A stretch of 64,000 nucleotides of DNA from Primula veris (lineage: Eukaryota > Streptophyta > Magnoliopsida > Ericales > Primulaceae). The stretch covers positions 9,121,501 to 9,185,500 of the forward strand of contig OY821745.1 in NCBI GenBank assembly GCA_963682055.1, given 5' to 3'. The position numbers and the translations under genes are program-made. A model generated the notes under the pieces. That model had not been told where the DNA came from. It made no database searches and worked only from the letters and a program-made list of their open reading frames with translations. Below, in pieces: positions 46,622-64,000 of the stretch. Within the stretch, counting starts at the first letter, position 1. Each line of letters starts with the position of its first letter.

Positions 46622-47850
46622 CCCCACAAACTATGGGTGTATTTCAATATACCCCATAAACTATGGTAATTTCCCATCAAACTATGTACACTACTTTTTT
46701 ATAACTAGCGTCATTACCAATTTTAAATGTATCCGTTTACACCATTTTTATTTGTGTATGTGTACTTGCCAATCTATCGGCATATAAGAGAGTGGTCAGT
46801 GAAAAAAATTCAAGCATGAGCAATTTGTTGCCAAAAATACCCATTCAATCGAAATTAAACATTTTTTCAAATAATTATAGTGTCATTCTATATTTTATTT
46901 TAATGATTAATAAATAATAAAAAAAAAGGGCAAAAACACTCATTAATGTCCTTGTTATGGTTGAATTTCACGGATGAATTATCAAGATGGTCGAATAAAG
47001 TAGTGGAGGAGAGCTCTTTCGGTTGAAGTATAACCGATTATTATAATTGTTACGGTTGAGTACTGGATAAAGTAGTGGAAGAAATACTCTGCAATATATA
47101 GTGAAGAACAAAGTTTTTGTACCATTTGAGAACTAAATAACTACTCGTGGAAGATCAAATTTTTTTATACAAATGCATACGAAAGATATGTATCATTTCG
47201 GCAAAAAAATTTGTACTTAATCAAACTAATTATCGATTTGTTTGGTTCGGTTTAGAAATCCATAAACAATCTAATCGCTTTGCTTTGCGGTTTTAATGTT
47301 TCCGAAACCTAACAAACCGATTATCTGTATATACATCAAACTTTTTACACATATAAATATTAACATATATCAATCTTTACTTTTTTTGTTTCAAAAAAAA
47401 AATCTTTACTTTAAATTTTTTTATGTCTCGTTAATTTATTTTTAGGAACTATATCTTCTTCTAAGTTATATTATAAACACAACTAAAATTTAATCTAAGT
47501 ACAAATATGTATATCAAGTGTAACTTTTTTGTTCAATTTTTATTTTTATTCAAAGTTCAAATCGACCAAAGCAAACCAAACCATTTACAAACGTTCTTGT
47601 TTGGTTAGATTTCAATGACTAATATGGTTCAAACTCAACCTGACCAAAAGCCAATGAGTTTCAATATGTTTGACTTGTGTTTTCATCGAGAACCAAATCG
47701 AAAGCCCTCAACCTCTCCGGCTACACACTTTTAAAGTTAGCTACGGAGGAAATTTGAAAAACAGAGATAGTTTCTGCCTTTTCTGGGGTTATTTGAAAGT
47801 TTTTAAATTCTATGAGGACTAAACGAAAAACACCCATAGTTTAAGGATGT
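46622..47850. mobile_element. Candidate decayed TIR element, about 1.2 kb
   Basis: ACTATGGGTGTATTTC near 46630 and its inverted copy GAAAAACACCCATAGT near 47825 are the only clear terminal match, with extra 'aaactatgg' words inside the left end. No target duplication and no transposase frame found. Confidence 0.3.
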
Positions 47851-48090
47851 AAAATGAAAATCTCACACCATCAACAAAAAACATGTTAGTTTCCATAATA
47901 AAATCTCGGGAAAATCTAATATTAATCGTAACGGTAAGAATAAAGATTAGAAATCAAAGCAAATCCGTTATAATACTAATGAAGCAGGGCCAAATCTGTC
48001 AATTTTCAAAACCAATATAAATGACCACAACCCCATCACTTTGCTTTTATTATTTCCCCCTCTCACTTATTTACTTCCACCACCACCGCC

Positions 48091-48121
<31 letters not shown>

Positions 48122-48775
48122 CATACATATACATATATCACTCTGCTAAGTTGTTCATTTTCTTAATAACCCAGTTTGGTTTTATTTTATTTTATCATCA
48201 CGTATATTGATATATAGATATAAACACGCATATAGTGTGTGTGTATATATATATGCTGTTTTTTAGTTAGTTTAACGCAGAAAGTGGGTTTTTATCTGGG
48301 TATTGTAATTTTTTTTTATAAAAAAAATATACCTACATATATACATATTTACATCTTTATCACCTTCCAAAAAATAAATTATATCTATATAAATAGATAG
48401 ATAATATAGTAACATATCAGTCGGCAAAATCCGGTCTTTTTTTAAATAACCCAGGTTTATTTATTTATTTATTTATTAATTGGGTATTTTACTCTTTTTT
48501 TTTTAATATAAACCTAATATTAGCTATAGATACAAAACTACATCAGTCTGCGAAATCCTATCTTTTTTAAATATTATAGCAACATATCAGTCTACAAAAT
48601 CCGGTATTTTGTTATTAATTTCATAATTGGGTATTTTAGTTTTTTAAATATTAACCTAATATTTTAGCTATAGATACAAAACCAAACCAGTCTGCAAAAT
48701 CTTGTCTTTTGTGAATTAGGAGTATTTAATAATATTATTAATAATGGGTTAAATAAATAAAAGGCAGAGTGACAG
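47851..48775 (+). promoter_or_regulatory. Hexokinase-like gene upstream region and leader
   Basis: A (CT)n-(TA)n compound tract at about 48091-48122 lies some 650 bp before the ATG. Four degenerate copies of 'cagtctgcaaaatc...gtctttt' occur at about 48419, 48544, 48588 and 48689. The transcription start is probably in this stretch but is not determined. Confidence 0.45.
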
Positions 48776-56041
<7,266 letters not shown>

Positions 56042-57738
56042 ATTTCATAATTATGTGTAAATATATAGCTCCTGTAAATGTGTAAATATTATTTTCCTTT
56101 ATAATCTCTCGATCAATCCCAATATGCAAGGAAAAGAAGTTGTGTAAATGTGTCTTGTAAAAGTAGTTTTCTGGCATTTTGTTTTTAGAACGTTTGTTCA
56201 TTTATTTCAATTGTTAATATTATAATTCTACTTTCTTTTCATGTTGGGGTTGGAAGGCGAGTACAAAAATTTCTCATTCTACAACTTTCTGAGGTACTGT
56301 TTTCGAACTATTATGTTTTTCTTAGGTACATTTGGATCCTTAGAAACTAATGAAAACCCCAAGTCAATGATTTTTGAGCAAATGTCAAAACCATGCTCTT
56401 TAGAGGATAAATTTAAACCAAGTCAACAACCTTCTAAGGTAGGTAGAATTTTCTGTTAATGTATCGGTTAGCCAAGTTGCGATTGTAGCTTGTGCTTGAA
56501 GGAAACAATTCTACTTATTGTCTTGAATCCTCTGATTCGTGTCGTTACAAATGTTAATAACAGAAATTGGTTGGTTGCATTTGGCTGGTGACAGCAGCTG
56601 GATATTTGCTTATTCGTCGTCGCTTGTATGTCATAGGCTATTCTTCTTGATGAAATCTTAAAATTCAAAAACTGTCAAGTCTTGCTATGGAATGTCTAAT
56701 TTTCACAAAAACAAATCAGAATGCTTTATCTTATTGAAAAATCGGCACATGTCCGCTTTGCCACCCTTGGCCGGAAGCGGGAAGCTCCAATAAATATTTT
56801 ATTGCAGCATGCAATGAAACAATGCTGGCCACTCAAATTGATAAAATAATAATAAATACAATATTGATAGGCTTTTGTAAAATGTAATATTTCTCTCCTC
56901 TCTTCCTATATTCCCAGTACTGTATTACACACGAAGAACCACTAAAAAGTTTAAACCCTCATTTAAAATTTAACAGGATACCTCGATAATTAAGGAGTTC
57001 AAGATTTAACCCCATTTTGGCAAATTCCAAATAAATACCTATTAAAAAAATTCAGCAATATTAAGAGCAATAAATTAAAATTTGCTCAAAACATGATATG
57101 GATGATTATATTATACGAGTGTTTCATTCGGATTTTTTTTTAGTACAATGAGGGAGGCGAATCTTTTTCCTTATTCGTGTGGATTTTTAAACTATTAACG
57201 GAGGTAGTGAAGACCATTTTGGGTAGATATAGAGAGGACGGTATGATTAATAGTGGTGAAAATTTTAATCTGTTAATTTGGGATTTTTTCAAAAGAGCTA
57301 TCTATGAGTTTTTGTGTGTTTTTTTTTTTCAATAACGGCTCTATTTTTTATTTCATCCAAACAACGAAGTCTTTTATGAGATAGACCTTTATAGTGGTCC
57401 TTAATAATTATAGCACTACAACAAACTATGACATCAATCTTAGCAAAACCAAAGCTTAGAGAAACAGAGCTCTAGTGCTGCTTACTTAGAAAAAAGCGAA
57501 TATAAGCTATTATCATAAAATCTAATAGACGAGAAATGGCTTCAAAAAACTCTTCCTTCTCTTTATACCTCTTAACCTTATTTCTCCCACAAAACAAATC
57601 AGATGTGATCTAAGATGAGTAGTTTTTAAAACTCAAAGTCTCAAACTATCAAATTCTAGAAACGGTTCATTTTAGCAATATCTTTAAAAGCAGCTTAGCT
57701 AGGAAAGAACAATACAAGAGGAAAAGTAATCCCCCATT
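56042..57738. other. Hexokinase-like 3' region and intergenic DNA
   Basis: 3' UTR and AT-rich flank. No gene, RNA or clear mobile element recognised. Confidence 0.45.
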
Positions 57739-58110
57739 TTAGGTACAACCTATAAGAACATTACCCCTAAAAGAAGGGGTATCATTTTTTTCTAATCTGT
57801 AAACAGTAAGGAGTTTTTTAGGAAAATGATCAGGATTGTCCAAGTTTATTTCAGCTCCATTTGCTCCCATATTTGCAAGGCTATCTGTTGTTTGGTTTTG
57901 TTCTCTGTACACATGGTAAAAGTCAGAACAAATTAAACCTAAAAGCATGCTAATATCTTTCCAAATTCCTTGAAATTTTAAGACTGTTTTAATACTTTTA
58001 TTCTACCGGTTTACAATGGTTTCAGAATCGGATTCTACTATAATGTCAACTAAATCTATAGTATAACACATGATCAATCTATTATAAAGAGCAAAGAGTT
58101 TTTGCGTGTT
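57739..58110 (-). pseudogene. Decayed RNase H domain of a plant LINE (non-LTR) element
   Basis: On minus, in one frame: ALYNRLIMCYTIDLVDIIVE, then SDSETIVNR, a stop at 58005, KTVLKFQGIWKDISMLLGL and FYHVYREQNQTTDSLANMG. The order VESDS ... HV-RE-N--D-LA--G is the reverse-transcriptase-associated RNase H (RVT_3 type) seen at the end of plant LINEs and in related host proteins. The upstream reverse transcriptase is not present. Non-functional fragment. Confidence 0.65.
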
Positions 58111-58604
58111 AACTGTTAAGTGTTAAAGACAAAAGAGTAAAATAGACTTGGTTTAGTTTTTGCTAGTACAGTATTTTTTTTATTTTTTTTTCTTTATTAG
58201 TTTACACCAATAGATCAATATGAGTGGACAACATTGTTTCATGATGAATTTTTTATTGAAAACCCCCCCTTCCCCCTTGGCATTCCTTGGGAGAAGAAAA
58301 TTCGAGGATGTATCGACCGTTTTATGGTGGAGGTATTACTTTGAAAGCGGTGCATGTTTAACCCCATGCTAGATTGAAGGATGATGAATTTTCTTGGTAT
58401 GTTTTGCACTATTAACATGCTCATGATGTATTAATTAAATGTTCTCTAATGAAAATATGAACTTGCAGAAGGATCATTTTCGAAAACAAAAAGAAAATTT
58501 CTTTGTATGTAAGCCTTAAAAAATGATTTAACATGATCATCGTCGAAAACTAGAAAAAAAATACTCATAGTTTCACTTCTAATCAAAGTTTATATAGTAG
58601 TATT

Positions 58605-58840
58605 AATTTATATCCAATGTAGCAAATAAACGGATACGTGCGTCCGACACGATACGACACGGTAAAACAGAATTTTCTTAAAATTAGTCTATGATACGGT
58701 TAGGACACCACAATTTACATCCAATACACCACATAAATAGATACATGTATCCGACACAATACGACACGAACACGCTGAAACAACTTTTTCTTACTTAAAA
58801 AACTAGTGCAAAGACACGGTTAGAACACAAAAATAGAAAT
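58605..58840. repeat. Tandem duplication of about 120 bp upstream of MOC1
   Basis: Two copies share 'atccaat', 'ccgacac.atacgacacg' and 'acggttag.acac' in order: about 58608-58722 and 58727-58832. Confidence 0.65.
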
Positions 58841-58956
58841 AACAAATCTTAGTATTAATTTAATCTTTTATCAAGTATTGAAGTGTGGGCGCTTAAATAG
58901 TAGTAGTATCCAATTTGATGATAGCAAGTAAAGTAATGGTCACAACTCACAATTGT

Positions 58957-58992
<36 letters not shown>

Positions 58993-59017
58993 AATATACA
59001 TAACTATATCTATATAA
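58841..59017 (+). promoter_or_regulatory. MOC1 proximal upstream region with (CT)n-(TA)n tract
   Basis: A CT run then TA run at about 58955-58992, ending 25 bp before the ATG. Regulatory role inferred from position only. Confidence 0.4.
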
Positions 59018-62000
59018 ATGAATACATCAATGAGCTTATTTTCTTCTAGTGTGGCAATTAATTTAGGCAAGACCAAAACAATCATTTATCCAAAACCCAC
59101 AAAATTCAAGAGATATTTGTGTGTTTTAACCAAACCTAATATTACAACAAAAACAACAACAACCGAAGAAGAATCCTCAACAGACCAATTAGTTGTAATA
59201 AAAACAAGAAGAATAACAAAAAACAATAAGATTAGTATTAATAATAATGTTATTATTAGGTCAAAGAAAGATATAGAAGCTGAACTGAAGAAGAACTGGC
59301 TACACTCTCTCTCTACTTCACCTCCTTCTCCCTCCTCCTCATCTCCGTGGGTCGTCGGCGTTGACCCTGATGTTTCCGGAGCTATCGCCCTTCTTAAACC
59401 CGTCGATCATCACACTTGTTCTGCTCAGGTATTCAGTACAACCCCACTGTAATATAGTTGTAACAAATTTTAATGTTATTATTACTAGTATTTTGATGTT
59501 TAATCAGCTTTTGTATAATTAGTAGTTTAAAAAGCGAAAAGTTGGCTAAAGCGTGTTTGCAAGAGATATGCTAAAAACCTAGAAACAATAAGCTTTATCG
59601 GTGTAAAAAGCGGATATGCGAGCTTTTTATACTTTTCTAAGCTCTGAATCGGGCTTTTATCAAGCTTTTTTTGCTTTGAAGCTAGTTTTTTAAAACATAG
59701 ATATTGATACTTATGGGCCTTGTTTGGTTGGGGTATTTGGCTTTTGAGATTGGATATCAAATGCAGCGGGGCCTACAAAACCCGTGTTTGGTTGGGTAAT
59801 ATAGGCCGGGACTATAAATGATAGTCGAACATTAATGATCCTAGTTTGGTTTATTTGGAATGTCATGGGGGTGTGGTATTGTTATTCTCGGGACCTACTC
59901 ATTATCCGGACGGGATTAATAGTCCTGCAAACAAACGAGGTCATGAATTATGGCGGAACCAGAATTTAGCATGTGGTTTTTTGTTGTTATTATGCGGGGT
60001 GCGAAAAGGCTAAAATGAACAGTTTTTTTGTAAACTCATTTTAACCTTCAATATGTGGAGTAATTCATAATTTATACTTGACTCTTATTTATAAATTCAT
60101 TTTCACTTGATTTTAGGTTGGAACTAATGATCATTTAGTATAAAGTTTGAGACTTTGGTTAGAAAAGTCGGGGTTAAAGTCTTTTTTAAGATTAGGTACA
60201 GAATGCTCCCTGTTTTTTCTCAGGATTTGTATCGTCGATGCTCAATAAGGCTACATCGATATGTACCAATTCTTTAAAAAAGAAAACACAAATACAGGTT
60301 TTTGAAAATGAAGTCCGGTAGTATGTATTAGGCATTAACTTTCTATTTTAGGAACTTCCTTGTCCTGTGCAAAGGGATGGAAGCGTTAGCGAAAACTTGC
60401 ATTCTCAACCCACAGGACTTATTGTAACTAATTCTATTCTTAATTTAGTCTTGAGGATTAATTATTAGGAAAAGTTAATGTTTACTACGTACTCTTAGAC
60501 TTTATTATAAAAACTCCAGTTTTGCATTTGTTTTGTATTTTGTTTTGTTTAAGGATCAGATACATGTCAATTGAGCACCATTGATAACGTTGAATTATAG
60601 ATGATAAAGACAAAGAGAAAAGAGAGGGAGCATCATAGAGCATTCGTAAATTGTATCTGATCTTAACAAAGAGAATTTAGCTTAGCCCCTGTTTTTTTTT
60701 TTAAAAAGAGGACTCTTAACTTCGTAGTAAACTATAATCACAAAATTGTACCCCTTGATTTACCCCGAAAAGTTTAAGTGCAAGTCATATTTTTGCATTT
60801 TGATCTCTGTTACATTTGCGAAATCCCCATGCCGGACTACGTCACTTTTTCACGTAGTAAATACAGGGGGCGTGTGCAACCATGGTTTTCCTAATAATCA
60901 TACTGGTACTATACTGTTTGACAGTCTGTGGACTTGCAGTCCCCCGGTCAGACCGCGTTACTTTTTCTCAGGGTAAATACGGGGTGCGTGTGCAACAATG
61001 ATTGTTCTAATAATATAAGTAGTACTATAGTATAGTGTTTGAGGGTCCGTGGACTTGCAGTCCAATTCCTGCTGGTGGTTTAGTCTACCAAAAGAAACGC
61101 AACTTGAAACATTTGATAGCAGAACAACATAGTACGGTAGTGAATCTTTGTTTTTTATCAACGATATTCAAAATGTCGCAGTACTGTTCACTAAATCTGC
61201 GAGCTTAGAGAAACCTTGCAGTGTTATTAGTTGTTGCTTTTTTGCATTCTTCAACTTCCTAATTAGGCTTAATCCATAAGTTCCAATAAGTTGCACAACA
61301 GTGTACTATATTTGCAAGTTCACAGAAACATTGCTTTGTTATTAATTCTTGCTATTTGCATTCTTCAACTTCCATAATCCATGTGCAGTGAGGAAATGTA
61401 TCTATAAAATTTCCTAGTTAACAGACTAAGTGTTTTGCATAGCTAAATTGTGTGGGGAGATGGATCAGAAGAATTTAAATTGATATCTCTGCATTAAATG
61501 ATATTGTGAAAATGATTCCAGCTTTAAGTACATAAATGGTTATAAATTTGTGGATAAACCCACTATAAAATGGTTGTCTCTATTCAATTTCCTTATATTA
61601 CGATGGCTGGCAACTAATGTACAAATTTTCTATTGTCGTTTAGGTTTTTGATTCTCCTCATGTCAAGATATTAATAGGAAATAGAAGCAGACGACGTTTG
61701 GATGCCAAATCTATTGTTAATTTACTCAAGAGCTTTGATGCTCCAGTTGGTATGCTACTTTCTTGTCACTACTTTATCTGCTCACTTCGATTGTTCTCTC
61801 TCTCTCTCTACTCTCTCCCTCCCACACTAACACTTCCACCTCACCCGCTAACTCTTTTTCTATACCTTCAATGGGATTGGAGTTATTACCTACGTTCATC
61901 TGTATATCAAGTTTCCAGCAACTTCCATGGCAGTAATTCCATGGAGTTATTAACCCATAAATATGTAACCAGCACATTAGTGTTATTGGTCCCTAACCAT

Positions 62001-63511
62001 GTTTCTATCTTCTCTTTACACATTTTGGAGGATTAGAAAGTAAATGTACTTGTTGATCTAATAGACTGTCGTTTTCATGAACTCCGGATCTTACCAAGTT
62101 TCTGTTGACAGTTGCAGTAAACTTGCGTGTTGCCATTACTTTAGAAGAGACCTTCTTAGAAGATTTTATAAGTGTCTTCCGAATTCTCCCATTTCTGATT
62201 TCTTTTCTCAACAAAAAATTCATGCTCATTTACTTTTATGTCATTAATTTGCTTGATGCATTTGTTTTCTCCCAATCAAATAATTGGATGGAAAAACAGT
62301 TTTTGAGTTCCGTTCTTCTAATTTTCCTATTAACTTTTAAATAAGTCTCTCGAAATTTCTTAACAATTATTTATTGGTGCAGGAACTACTGCATATGTAG
62401 AACAATCCACACCTTTTCCACAAGATGGCAAACAGGTAAGTTCAGAAATATCATTTAGTGTTTGCATTCCCTTAATTCGTTTTGAACTACTCTAAAACCA
62501 TATTCAATGTTTGTTCAATGATCATTGCGATGTAAGATATTCTTTTATAGAAAACTTACACGTTTCAGTCTTCATATCGAGCAACATTATTAGGGATACG
62601 ACTTAAAATCTTCACTGTTTACCCGATAACACTTGCTGTTTGCAATTTCTTTCTTTTTCTAATCAACCCTTAAACGCCTCTGAATATTTATGCCGATCCT
62701 ATGCACCCTGGAAGCAGCTTCTTTTGTTTGATGATTTCTTTTTTAGTTTTAGCAACATAATTCTAATTTATGGGAGGATATCATTTGTCAGGTTCTTAAT
62801 CATGTAGGTCTTGGTCTGTAATTCGTTTTTGATTCCTTAGTTCAATACGATTTGTACCAAGTTTTTTCTGTTTTCTCTTTAATCTCATTAAAATATTGGT
62901 TCCAATAATTGCGTATACTAAATCAAAAATAGAACAAACAAGAATATCGAAGTTGTAAATACGAAACACTTGACCATTCAAAATATGCTTGTAAAAATGA
63001 TTTAGCAGTACTATTTCCAATGTTTAATCTGCGCTTGTGGACGAAAAAGATTAAAACATCTATCTTTGGTTTAAGTCCTAACCACAACTGTTGTTATTGC
63101 CTTTTAAATGTTATTCTTAAGACTAAAAGTTTCCAAACATATTAAAGTTCATAGGAAATCACTGTTTTACGATTGTACTTTCTAGTTTGTCTTTACCCTA
63201 CTTTACTACATTAGATCATCCGCACTTCTGTTTTTAAATTTCTAACAATCTAGAAAAATAAAACATACCTCACCCGCTCTGTGCTTTCATCTCCCAGTTT
63301 CGTACCAGCTAAAATGAAAAGTTTTGTTTTTATTTATCAAAGCCAATAACAAATTATAGCAAAAATTGTCTAAATGAAGGGATGGTGGAGCGGAGGATTT
63401 GGATATGGATTATGGATTGGGACCTTAGTTGCTTCAGGGTTTTCTGTTGTCCCGGTACCATCTGTTGCATGGAAGAACAAGTTTTGTCTAAGTGGAAGCC
63501 GCTCAAGTAAG
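59018..63511 (+). CDS. MOC1: Chloroplast Holliday junction resolvase MOC1 (partial; 3' part beyond right edge)
   Basis: RuvC-fold endonuclease that resolves four-way junctions so chloroplast nucleoids can segregate. Exons in window: 59018-59428, 61644-61749, 62383-62435, 63380-63511; phases match and the last ends at a GT donor. The start [20 protein letters not shown] begins a Ser/Thr/Lys-rich, acid-poor leader typical of a plastid transit peptide, to about residue 85. The catalytic core starts [18 protein letters not shown] (D116 the first metal ligand) and continues [33 protein letters not shown] (E179 the second acidic residue) and [20 protein letters not shown]. The remaining C-terminal acidic residues would be in exons past the edge; none is seen between 63512 and 64000. 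High certainty. Confidence 0.94.
60834..61075 (+). repeat. Tandem duplication of about 120 bp in MOC1 intron 1
   Basis: Two copies share 'actttttc', 'gtaaatac.ggg', 'cgtgtgcaac.atg' and 'gtggacttgcagtcc' in order: about 60837-60945 and 60957-61070. Confidence 0.78.
61176..61390 (+). repeat. Second tandem duplication in MOC1 intron 1
   Basis: Two copies share 'cag.gt.t..cta.at.tgc.ag.t', 'gaaac.ttgc', 'tgttatta' and 'tttgcattcttcaacttcc': about 61180-61262 and 61300-61376. Confidence 0.65.
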
Positions 63512-64000
63512 GTATGAGTGAATTTTCAAGAAGTAATAAACGCATATGCCTATTTCATAGTACTTTAGTTCCTTTAAAGTTTAGTGAATGTCTTGATTAG
63601 GAATCCTGATAGGTAGTTATTTTTAAGGTGAAATGCAGATAACCCCATGTACTACGGCTGCGTTGCAAATAGCTGGAGATTATTCTAACAAAAAAGACCA
63701 TGTTACCAACTAGTGGTGTATTGCTTCATTGCAGCTTCTGTAATGCATGATATAATTTTGCGCATCGTATTTACAACTTATTACATGTACTGTTTCATTA
63801 TTTTTCTCTTTTATAGGTGAACAATTTGAGTTTGGGTTTTGTGAATATCAAACTGATAACTGCTAAGCTATTGCTGCTCGAGATAAAATGAGATTATGTT
63901 GTTAGTCATTAATGGAAAATAAAAATTGTCATTAGAGCATATGGATGACAATACACGTTCAGTCTCATATAGAGGCCTAGTTTACTTGTTTATGAAGCTT

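Noticed and set aside
59716..59945. CTTGTTTGGTTGGGG... and CAAACAAACGAGG in MOC1 intron 1, considered as a MITE
   Set aside because: Ends match over only about 10 bp and no target duplication is visible.

Overview
The window is nuclear DNA of a flowering plant, almost certainly a eudicot. It is AT-rich, its genes have many short exons and GT-AG introns, and the proteins match plant families: a type-B hexokinase with an N-terminal anchor, an RBP45/47 protein, a chloroplast MOC1 resolvase and a Sirevirus-type Ty1/copia element. The species cannot be fixed from the sequence. No tRNA, rRNA or CRISPR array was recognised.

Layout. (1) 1-6723, minus: the 5' part of the spliceosome gene CWC22, running off the left edge. 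(2) 6724-10181: AT-rich intergenic DNA with a 1.38 kb foldback element that looks like a non-autonomous Mutator-like element. (3) 10182-21412: a plant AAA-ATPase (BCS1/AATP-like) pseudogene whose intron is split by a 9,477 bp Sirevirus-like retrotransposon (11213-20689, coding on minus) with near-identical LTRs, PBS, polypurine tracts, intact gag and pol frames and an extra downstream frame. (4) 21413-25308: intergenic, with a hAT-like MITE and a low-complexity foldback. (5) 25309-32695, plus: complete ZIP zinc transporter ZTP29 (275 aa, 12 exons). (6) 34305-42879, plus: complete three-RRM protein RBP45/47 (447 aa, 9 exons) with a duplicated first exon, a decayed copy of the start of exon 2 and an 80 bp minisatellite in intron 1. 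(7) 42880-48775: intergenic, with a Stowaway-like MITE and a candidate TIR element. (8) 48776-56041, plus: complete hexokinase of the HKL1 type (508 aa, 9 exons). (9) 56042-59017: intergenic, with a decayed RNase H fragment of a LINE. (10) 59018 to the right edge, plus: the 5' part of the chloroplast Holliday junction resolvase MOC1.

The five host genes are unrelated housekeeping functions (splicing, zinc transport, RNA binding, sugar phosphorylation or sensing, plastid DNA resolution) and do not form a pathway or cluster. I found no new multi-gene system. The most unusual signals are structural. In four of the five genes the first-exon/first-intron junction, or sequence directly next to it, has been tandemly duplicated into intron 1, which creates decoy donor sites and in RBP45 a second first exon. 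All five genes also carry a compound (CT/GA)n-(TA)n microsatellite upstream of the start codon. The young Sirevirus, with its palindrome clusters and extra frame, is the best-preserved mobile element.
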